Below are positions 58,193 to 64,000 of a stretch of DNA of 64,000 nucleotides, in pieces; position 1 is the first letter of the stretch, and each line of letters opens with the position of its first letter. The notes beneath the pieces were generated by a model. That model searched no databases, was not told the DNA's origin, and saw only the letters and a list, made by a program, of their open reading frames with translations. The DNA is from Candidatus Sphingomonas colombiensis (lineage in GTDB: Bacteria > Pseudomonadota > Alphaproteobacteria > Sphingomonadales > Sphingomonadaceae), in assembly GCA_029202845.1 (NCBI GenBank), contig CP119315.1:2449001-2513000 (forward strand), written 5' to 3'. The position numbers were made by a program, and so were the translations under genes.

Positions 58193-59605
58193 ATGGCGAT
58201 CGACCGACCTTTGCGCACCGGGTTGACCCTGCTTCTCCTTTCGCTTGCCGCTTATGGGATCGTTAGCGCGCCGGGATTGGCAGAACGGCTAGGGGTGAGT
58301 GCGGGCGGCATCGCGTTGCTGGGCGCATGGAGCGCACTCGTCATCTGGGTGCTGTTCACCACATTGCGCAAACCTAAACATTGGGAATGGTTGATTTTTG
58401 CGGGCTTTGCCCTGGCGTTGAGGGTGGGAAGCGCCGCGCTTGCCGATGGCCGGAGCTCGCCGGGCGATCCGCACTGGTATCTGGTGATCGCCGGTAACCT
58501 GCTCAGCGGACGCGGGTTGACCATGTTCGAGCCCTATATGGGCAGCCAGACCTACGCCCTGTTTCCCCCGGCCTATGCATTGTTGCTCGCCGGTTGGGGC
58601 GCGGTGGCAGGGTTTTCCACCGCGTCGCTGACGATCCTCTCAACCTTGATCGACATGGCGGCGGCCGGCGTCATCCTGTTGCTCGCCAACGCCCTTGACG
58701 CGCGCCGGGCCGGGGTGGCGGCCGCCTGCCTCTACCTGATCTGGCCCGCGCAATTGCTCGACGCGCCGCTCGCGCAGAAAGAAAGCCTGGCAAGCCTGTT
58801 CGTGTTGCTGCTTGCCTATGGCTGGACGGTTGCCGAACCGAAAATGCGATCCCACGCAATAGCCATTGGCGCTTGCACCGCCCTTCTGGCGCTGACGCAA
58901 CCTGGCGAGACATTGATCGGTGGTCTGTTCGCGCTTGTCCAACTGCCCCGCCTGGGGCTGCGGCGATTGCTGGCGATCGGGTTGCCGGCGCTGGGCGCGG
59001 CGGCACTCGTCATGCTGCCGTGGTGGGTGCGCAATTATATGATATTCGGCCAGTTCGTGCCGCTGACCAGTACAAGCGGATACAGCCTGTGGATCGGCAA
59101 TAACCCGAACGCCACCGGCAATTGGGAGGAGCCGCCCGCCGCATTATACGGCCTGCCCGAACTGGCTTACGGCCGTGCGGCTGCCGGGCTGGCCTGGAAG
59201 TGGATCGAGGCGCATCCGGCGGACTTCGCCCATATCACGATCGCCAAATTCCTGCGCGCCTGCGCAATATCCGATGCCGGTATCCTCCGGCTGGCGGTGA
59301 TGCGGCCGCCGATCAGCGCTACGATCGGCGCACTGTTATTCCCGCTTTCCTATGGCGCGCATTTGCTCATGCTCGGTGCCGGGGCGATGGCGCTGCAATT
59401 GCGGGGCAATGCGGCAATGCGCGCGATATCCCTGATGGTCGCGGCCTGCATGGCGCAATTGATATTGTTCGGCGTCTGGTTCGAATTCGGCGAACGTCAC
59501 CGGGCTTTCCTGACACCGTTCGTGCTGCTTGCGATTGCCCAAGGGGTGGTTGTCGCGCACTCACGCCGATCGGTCACCTCCGCTCGCGGCGCCGTATCTT
59601 TCTAG
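58193..59605 (+). CDS. GT-C type polytopic membrane glycosyltransferase-like protein
   Basis: A 470-aa integral membrane protein with about ten to eleven hydrophobic helices. The first large loop has DPHWYLVIAGNLLSGRGLT, where the acidic residue after helix 1-2 resembles the catalytic Asp loop of GT-C (PMT/ArnT) enzymes, and later WWVRNYMIFGQFVPLTS with SGYSLWIGNNPNATGNW, a pattern common in dolichyl-phosphate-mannose-type transferases. It would move a sugar from a lipid carrier on the periplasmic side. Ribosome site GGGAGG touches the ATG. No other glycan gene is adjacent, so acceptor and donor are unknown. Confidence 0.75.
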   Translation: MAIDRPLRTGLTLLLLSLAAYGIVSAPGLAERLGVSAGGIALLGAWSALVIWVLFTTLRKPKHWEWLIFAGFALALRVGSAALADGRSSPGDPHWYLVIAGNLLSGRGLTMFEPYMGSQTYALFPPAYALLLAGWGAVAGFSTASLTILSTLIDMAAAGVILLLANALDARRAGVAAACLYLIWPAQLLDAPLAQKESLASLFVLLLAYGWTVAEPKMRSHAIAIGACTALLALTQPGETLIGGLFALVQLPRLGLRRLLAIGLPALGAAALVMLPWWVRNYMIFGQFVPLTSTSGYSLWIGNNPNATGNWEEPPAALYGLPELAYGRAAAGLAWKWIEAHPADFAHITIAKFLRACAISDAGILRLAVMRPPISATIGALLFPLSYGAHLLMLGAGAMALQLRGNAAMRAISLMVAACMAQLILFGVWFEFGERHRAFLTPFVLLAIAQGVVVAHSRRSVTSARGAVSF

Positions 59606-59778
59606 GAAAGAGATCTTCCGCGTGGCAAAGCATTGAGCGATCACTGCCGCCGCAGTTCTCGCGTTCGCGTATAATCGATTGAATGACTGAAATTGGTTGC
59701 TGTGCGAAGTTCCACCGCACCGGCGTGGGAAGATCAGTCGTTATATCGATGCCGGATGGATCATCGAAGGAGACTGCG

Positions 59779-61233
59779 ATGATGACGGACATGGCCGAAG
59801 AAGTCGAATTGAAACTCGAATTGACGCCAGAGGTTGCCAACGCTGTGGAAGCCGCCGGGCTGTTCTCCGGCGAGCCGCAGATCGTCCGGCAATACGCCGT
59901 TTATTTCGACACGCCCGACCATGCTTTGTTCGGCGCAGGGCTGTCGCTGCGCATTCGTCGCAACGGCGATGTGCGGGTGCAGACGATCAAAGTTGACGGT
60001 GGTGCCGCCGCCGGCCTGTTCGTCCGCTCGGAGTGGGAGCGCGAGGTGGAGGGCGATACGCCGATCGTCGATGACACGACGCCAATCCCCGCGCTGATCG
60101 GCGAAAAGGTCGCCGACATCGCGCCCCTGTTCGCCGTTGAGAACGAGCGCCGGCTCTGGAACGGTGACGGTATCGAAATTGCGCTCGATCGCGGGCGGGT
60201 GATCGCCGGTGAGCGCGAGGCGCCGTTCAGCGAAGTGGAACTGGAGCAGAAGGGGGGCGATGCTTCCGCGCTGTTCGCCCTCGCGCGCCGGATCGACGCG
60301 GTGGCGCCAGTGAATCTTGGCGTGTTGAGCAAGGCGGAGCGTGGCTATCGTCTGCTGCTGGCCACGCCGTCCGCTAGCAAGGCGCCTCCGGTCGCGCTGA
60401 TGCCGGCAATGACGGCCGAAGCGTCGTTCCAGATGATCGCTCGCGCCTGTTTGCGCCATTTCCGGCTTAATGCGCCGCTGATACGGGCTCATCAGGATGC
60501 TGGGCTGCACCAGGCGCGCATCGCGTTGCGACAATTGCGCTCGGCCCTGTCGATCCACAAGCCGATGTTGACCGACGGTCGGGCGCATGCGCTGAACGAG
60601 GAACTCCGCTGGCTGGCCGGGGAATTGGGCCACGCGCGCGATCTGGATGTGTTGATCAAACGCGCAGGCCACGGGCCGCCGCTGGAGCGACTGCGCGACG
60701 CCCGCGCGCATGCCTATATGAATGCGATATCGGCGCTGGAATCGGATCGCGGCCGCGCGGTCGTGCTCGATGTCGCCGAATGGATTACGATCGGGGGCTG
60801 GCTGTCGCGTTCGGATAATCGCGATGTCCGTGATCTGCCCGCTCGCGAGTTCGCGGGCAGCGCGCTCGATCGGTTTCGCCGCAAGCTCAAGAAGAGCGGT
60901 CGAAATCTGGATGGGTTGGACGACGAAGCCCGGCATGATGTCCGCAAAGCTGCCAAGACGCTGCGTTACGCGGCCGATTTCTTTGCCGCGCTCTATCGGC
61001 ACAAGCGCGAGCGACGGCGGCACGCGCGATTTATCTCTCGACTGGCGTCGCTTCAGGAGGAATTGGGCGTCTTGAACGATCTCGTCAGTGCTCCCGGCAT
61101 TCTGCATGATCTGGGGCTTGCGGACGATCCCCATGCTGCGAAGTTGCTGGGCACCGGGCAGAAGGACGATCTTCTGAAAGCGGCGGCGGATGCGTATGAC
61201 GCGTTGGTCGACGCCAAGCGATTCTGGCGTTGA
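59779..61233 (+). CDS. CYTH and CHAD domain protein (inorganic polyphosphate-associated)
   Basis: A 484-aa fusion: an N-terminal CYTH domain with the E-x-E-x-K signature (EVELKLEL at about 8-15) and a C-terminal CHAD helical domain (about 215-480) with conserved His/Arg/Lys patches such as HQARIALRQLRSALSI and DDEARHDVRKAAKTLRYAADFF. CYTH domains of this group hydrolyse triphosphate, and CHAD domains bind polyphosphate, so the protein probably acts on polyP granules in the cytoplasm. The start at 59779 has AAGGAGA 5 nt upstream; the frame is open to 59683. Confidence 0.92.
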   Translation: MMTDMAEEVELKLELTPEVANAVEAAGLFSGEPQIVRQYAVYFDTPDHALFGAGLSLRIRRNGDVRVQTIKVDGGAAAGLFVRSEWEREVEGDTPIVDDTTPIPALIGEKVADIAPLFAVENERRLWNGDGIEIALDRGRVIAGEREAPFSEVELEQKGGDASALFALARRIDAVAPVNLGVLSKAERGYRLLLATPSASKAPPVALMPAMTAEASFQMIARACLRHFRLNAPLIRAHQDAGLHQARIALRQLRSALSIHKPMLTDGRAHALNEELRWLAGELGHARDLDVLIKRAGHGPPLERLRDARAHAYMNAISALESDRGRAVVLDVAEWITIGGWLSRSDNRDVRDLPAREFAGSALDRFRRKLKKSGRNLDGLDDEARHDVRKAAKTLRYAADFFAALYRHKRERRRHARFISRLASLQEELGVLNDLVSAPGILHDLGLADDPHAAKLLGTGQKDDLLKAAADAYDALVDAKRFWR

Positions 61234-61273
61234 CCGTGACCGGACACACGGGCCTGTCGTCCTCTTGCGCATT

Positions 61274-62185
61274 TCATGAAGCGGGGGGAACTGCCTCCCA
61301 ATAAGGCGGGTCGCCAAAAGCCTGGCGCAGCCAGTCGACGAGCACCGTCACCTTCGCCGATGCGCCGCGATTGGAAGGGTAAGCGACATAGAGTTCTGCG
61401 CCTTCCGCTTCGGCACCGATATCGAATTGTATGAGGCGCCCGTCCGCCAGTTCCTGATGAACGAAAAAGCTTGGCAGGAGCGCGATGCCGATGCCGGCCA
61501 ACGCCGCGTCGCGCATCACCAGCCCGTTGTTGACCCGCAACGCGGCGTGCGGGCGAACCACTGTGGAGCCCTTTTCGGTCAGGAAACGCCAGTCGCTGTC
61601 GCGATTGGCATAAAGCACCGCGCGGGCCCGTTCGAGATCGTCTAGCGACGTGGGTTCGCCGTGTATCGCGAGATAGGCTGGCGACGCGACCAGCAAGCGC
61701 CGACTGACGCACAGTCGCCGCGCGATCAGGCGATTGTCGCGGATCGGCCCATGGCGGATCACCGCGTCATAGCCATCCGCCGCCACATCGATGAAGCGAT
61801 CGTCGAGATCGAGGTTGAGGTCCACGCCCGGATATGCGGCGAGGAACGAACAGAGCGCCCGCCCAAGATGCAAAACGCCGAACCCGACCGGACCCGCGAT
61901 GCGCAGCGGCCCGGATAGCGTGCCACGCCGCTCCGACAATTGCGCCGCCGCTTCCTCGATCTCGCGCGTGATCGTCCGTGCGTGCGTGAGAAAGGCCTGC
62001 CCATCCTCGGTCAGCGAGAGTTTGCGGGTAGTGCGTTGTACCAGCCGGGCGCCGAGGATGCGCTCCAGCTCGGCAAGCCGCTCACTGACAACCGACTTGG
62101 CGAGGCCCATGCGCCGCGCGGCCTCGCTGATCGATCCCGCATCCGTCACCGCGACGAACGCGGCTACGCCTTCGAGCTTCATCAT
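61274..62185 (-). CDS. LysR family transcriptional regulator
   Basis: A 303-aa LTTR: winged helix at about 4-62 (GSISEAARRMGLAKSVVSERLAELERILGARLVQRTTRKLSLTEDG split over helix and wing) and a periplasmic-binding-protein-like effector domain after 90. The LTTR subgroup with PGVDLNLDLDDRFIDVAADGYDAVIRHG commonly controls divergent oxidoreductase or hydrolase genes. Here it is divergent from the secreted alpha/beta hydrolase at 62302, with a 116-bp gap, so that gene is the likely target. Effector unknown. Confidence 0.92.
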   Translation of the reverse strand: MMKLEGVAAFVAVTDAGSISEAARRMGLAKSVVSERLAELERILGARLVQRTTRKLSLTEDGQAFLTHARTITREIEEAAAQLSERRGTLSGPLRIAGPVGFGVLHLGRALCSFLAAYPGVDLNLDLDDRFIDVAADGYDAVIRHGPIRDNRLIARRLCVSRRLLVASPAYLAIHGEPTSLDDLERARAVLYANRDSDWRFLTEKGSTVVRPHAALRVNNGLVMRDAALAGIGIALLPSFFVHQELADGRLIQFDIGAEAEGAELYVAYPSNRGASAKVTVLVDWLRQAFGDPPYWEAVPPAS

Positions 62186-62301
62186 CGTTCGGTATTCCCG
62201 AAAATCGCTTCCAGCTTTCGCCGGCTAGTGGGGACGATGCGCCTGCGCCATCTTCCTGTCCAGAACGCGGCCGTTGCTGCGTGCAAACAGGGAAGCATCC
62301 G

Positions 62302-63216
62302 ATGTTTCGCAAACTCTCCGGCATCGCGCTGATGCTGTTGCCGTTACCGGTTGTCGCGCAGGTCCAGCCATTCCCCGCGAGCTTCCATGTCGAGGAGGTG
62401 CCGACCAACGGCACCACGCTCCATGTGCGGATCGGGGGCAGGGGCCCGGCGGTAGTGTTGCTCCACGGTTATGGCGAGACAGGCGACATGTGGGCGCCGC
62501 TCGCCGCCGATCTGGCGCGCGATCACACGGTTATCGTTCCCGATTTGCGCGGGCTTGGTTTGTCCGCGCGGCCGGCCGGCGGGTATGACAAGAAAACGCA
62601 GGGACGCGACATCGCCGGTTTGCTCGACGCGGTGCACGTAAAGCGGGCCGATCTCGTCACCCATGATATCGGCAATATGGTCGGCTACGCCTTTGCCGCA
62701 CAGTATCGCGCACGGGTCACCCGGTTCGTGCCGATGGACGCGCCGCTGCCCGGCGTGGGCCCGTGGGAGGAAATCCTGAAGAACCCGCTGCTCTGGCATT
62801 TCCGCTTCGGCGGCCCTGACATGGAGCGATTGGTGGCCGGGCGCGAGCGCATCTACCTCGACCGCTTCTGGAACGAATTTTCCGCGACGCCGGCGAAATT
62901 CAGCGAGGCCTCACGCGAGCATTACGCCGCGCTCTATGCATTGCCCGGCGCGATGCATGCCGGCTTCGCCCAATTCGCGGCGTTTGATCAGGATGCGATC
63001 GATGATAAGGCGTTCCTCGCGGAAGGCAAGCTGGCCATGCCGGTGCTGGCGATCGGCGGCGCGAAATCGTTCGGCCCGACGATGGCGACCGTGATGCGTG
63101 CCGCGGCGAGCAATGTCGAAGAGGCTGTGGTGCCCGATTCCGGCCATTGGCTGATGGAAGAGCAGCCGGCTTACACGGTCACGCTGGTGCGCAAGTTCCT
63201 AGACGGCGGTAATTGA
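62302..63216 (+). CDS. Secreted alpha/beta hydrolase (epoxide hydrolase / haloacid dehalogenase-like)
   Basis: A 304-aa hydrolase with a Sec signal peptide (MFRKLSGIALMLLPLPVVAQ). Oxyanion motif LLHGYGETG; nucleophile is Asp122 in THDIGNMVGY, i.e. an Asp elbow as in epoxide hydrolases and fluoroacetate dehalogenases rather than Ser; DLRGLGLSARP precedes it; the closing His is in DSGHWLMEEQP. The start at 62302 is chosen to give the signal peptide (7 residues less than the open frame). Divergent from a LysR regulator that probably controls it. Substrate unknown; epoxide or haloacid chemistry is inferred. Confidence 0.9.
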   Translation: MFRKLSGIALMLLPLPVVAQVQPFPASFHVEEVPTNGTTLHVRIGGRGPAVVLLHGYGETGDMWAPLAADLARDHTVIVPDLRGLGLSARPAGGYDKKTQGRDIAGLLDAVHVKRADLVTHDIGNMVGYAFAAQYRARVTRFVPMDAPLPGVGPWEEILKNPLLWHFRFGGPDMERLVAGRERIYLDRFWNEFSATPAKFSEASREHYAALYALPGAMHAGFAQFAAFDQDAIDDKAFLAEGKLAMPVLAIGGAKSFGPTMATVMRAAASNVEEAVVPDSGHWLMEEQPAYTVTLVRKFLDGGN

Positions 63217-63232
63217 GCGAGCGGCAACGACA

Positions 63233-63538
63233 TCAAACATAGCGCGGAATAGGGCCGAGCTGCGGCGTCTGGTCGGGCAGCTCGATCACCATTTCGTCGA
63301 CATAGCACCAACCCCATCCCTCCGGCGGATCATAGCCCTCAATGATCGGATGATGCGTCGCATGAAAATGCGCCGTGGCGTGACGGTGGGGTGAATCGTC
63401 GCAGCAGCCGACATGGCCGCAGCTGCGGCAGATACGCAGGTGAACCCATGGGCTGCCCAGCGCGAGACACTCCTCGCAGCCCCGCGCGCTGGGCGTAACC
63501 TGATTGATCGTCATCCTGTGGATACAGCCTGCCATCAT
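63233..63538 (-). CDS. UBP-type zinc finger protein
   Basis: A 101-aa protein that is essentially one ZnF-UBP domain: CEECLALG, CRSCGHVGCCDDSPHRHATAHFHATHHPII, with the Cys/His ligands of the ubiquitin-specific-protease zinc finger in eukaryote-like order, then an aromatic tail WGWCYVDE. Bacteria lack ubiquitin, so the ligand here is not ubiquitin; a free C-terminus or peptide tail could be bound instead. Its ATG region overlaps the upstream thioredoxin-reductase-like stop by 4 nt, so the two are translationally coupled. Role unknown. Confidence 0.92.
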   Translation of the reverse strand: MMAGCIHRMTINQVTPSARGCEECLALGSPWVHLRICRSCGHVGCCDDSPHRHATAHFHATHHPIIEGYDPPEGWGWCYVDEMVIELPDQTPQLGPIPRYV

Positions 63539-64000
63539 CCTGTCTCCGGGGGAGCGCGCTTCGCCAGCGCGATGTGAATCTGGGCGACCACCGCCGCGCC
63601 TTCGCCCACGGCGGCGGCGACGCGCTTGGTGGAGCCGGCACGGACGTCGCCAATCGCGAACACGCCGCCCCGGCTCGTTTCCAGCGGCAGTGTCGACCGG
63701 CCGGTCACCACGAACCCCTTGCCATCGGTCTCCACGCAGTCCTGCAGCCAGCCGGCATTGGGGTCTGCGCCGATGAACAGGAAGATGTGGCGCAGCGCAC
63801 GGCGATCCGTGCTGCCATCCGCCCGGTTGCGGAAGATCGCGGCCTTCAGGCCGCTCGCGGCATCGCCTTCGAGCCCCGCAATCTCGGTGCCGACATGCAC
63901 GGTGACGTTCGGCAGCGCCGCGATGCGATCGATCAGATAGCGCGACATCGTCGCCGACAGATCGCGCCGCACGATCAGATGCAGCCGCTTCACCCGAGGG
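63535..64000 (-). CDS. FAD-dependent thioredoxin-reductase-like protein, C-terminal part (N-terminus outside window)
   Basis: About 155 C-terminal residues of a pyridine nucleotide-disulfide oxidoreductase; the frame continues past the right edge, so the protein is truncated here. Visible are the NAD(P)H-domain end (LHLIVRRDLSATMSRYL), FLFIGADPNAGWL, and the FAD-binding GVFAIGDVRAGSTKRVAAAVGEGAAVV, matching thioredoxin reductases and related FAD oxidoreductases. The CxxC active site would lie outside the window, so it cannot be checked. It overlaps the UBP-finger gene by 4 nt. Confidence 0.88.
   Translation of the reverse strand, partial: PRVKRLHLIVRRDLSATMSRYLIDRIAALPNVTVHVGTEIAGLEGDAASGLKAAIFRNRADGSTDRRALRHIFLFIGADPNAGWLQDCVETDGKGFVVTGRSTLPLETSRGGVFAIGDVRAGSTKRVAAAVGEGAAVVAQIHIALAKRAPPETG

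Noticed and set aside
1..64000. tRNA genes, CRISPR arrays, insertion sequences or prophage genes
   Set aside because: Looked for and not found: no cloverleaf-like tRNA ends, no regularly spaced repeats, no transposase, integrase or phage motifs among the supported genes.

Overview
The window looks like chromosomal DNA of a sphingomonad (alphaproteobacterium, Sphingomonas or a close relative). It is GC-rich and GATC/CGCG-rich, with dense short intergenic spaces. It carries four large TonB-dependent receptors (TBDRs) with the IVVTAQRR / IIVTGR type of N-terminus, many -AQ type signal peptides and a CcrA-free but peptide- and sugar-scavenging gene set. I saw no tRNA, rRNA, CRISPR array, transposase, integrase or phage gene, so the accessory character comes from nutrient-uptake loci rather than from a recognisable mobile element.

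Layout. 1-4.8 kb: end of a SPOR-domain gene and nagZ (peptidoglycan recycling), a divergent SDR / old-yellow-enzyme pair, then a compact ECF41 sigma-factor module (carboxymuconolactone-decarboxylase-like protein plus sigma factor with a fused SnoaL-like regulatory domain) preceded by a near-ideal ECF41 promoter. 4.9-10.8 kb: a TBDR, then a haem-type TBDR with a DUF6607 partner under two Fur-like boxes. 10.8-19.6 kb: housekeeping and metabolism (NRDE protein, TrhO, SleB-like hydrolase, S10 peptidase, succinate/acetate CoA-transferase, ferritin-like protein, ArsR regulator with NIPSNAP protein, PEP-mutase-like enzyme, a small unknown). 19.6-26.2 kb: a complete RND efflux operon with a divergent TetR repressor and a 24-bp perfect palindromic operator. 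26.3-33.1 kb: a TBDR operon with two duplicated secreted amidohydrolases and an M20 peptidase that lacks two canonical metal ligands; this reads as a peptide or N-acyl-amino-acid scavenging locus.

33.5-42.8 kb: TetR with a YciB-like membrane protein, GNAT, aldo/keto reductase, an unusual lipoprotein/TpsB two-partner-like pair (glycine-rich lipoprotein, intrinsic terminator, outer-membrane secretion pore with a variant signature motif) next to an AT-rich island, a DUF2520 protein and prolyl aminopeptidase. 42.9-53.6 kb: an N-acetylglucosamine catabolic locus (ROK kinase, NagA, SIS-type NagB, CutC, NagP-like transporter) with a divergent ROK regulator, followed by a TBDR with a perfect intrinsic terminator and a Tat-exported M81 (MlrC-family) metallopeptidase. 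54.1-64 kb: amidase, NAD(P)H-dependent reductase, NmrA-like protein with an abutting metallo-beta-lactamase-fold hydrolase, GT-C membrane protein, CYTH-CHAD protein, LysR regulator with a secreted alpha/beta hydrolase, and a UBP-zinc-finger gene overlapping a thioredoxin-reductase-like gene that runs off the end.

How the parts work together: the four TBDR loci pair an outer-membrane receptor with periplasmic or cytoplasmic enzymes (haem/iron; peptide-like substrates twice; GlcNAc or a linked substrate). NagZ at the left end releases GlcNAc from cell-wall fragments, which the nag locus near 43-48 kb could consume. The most unusual items are the lipoprotein/TpsB pair, the ligand-deficient M20 peptidase in the TBDR operon, the ECF41 module with a visible promoter, the TBDR-M81 pair, and the UBP-finger/reductase pair. 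Start codons and functions come from reading motifs only; no database search was run.
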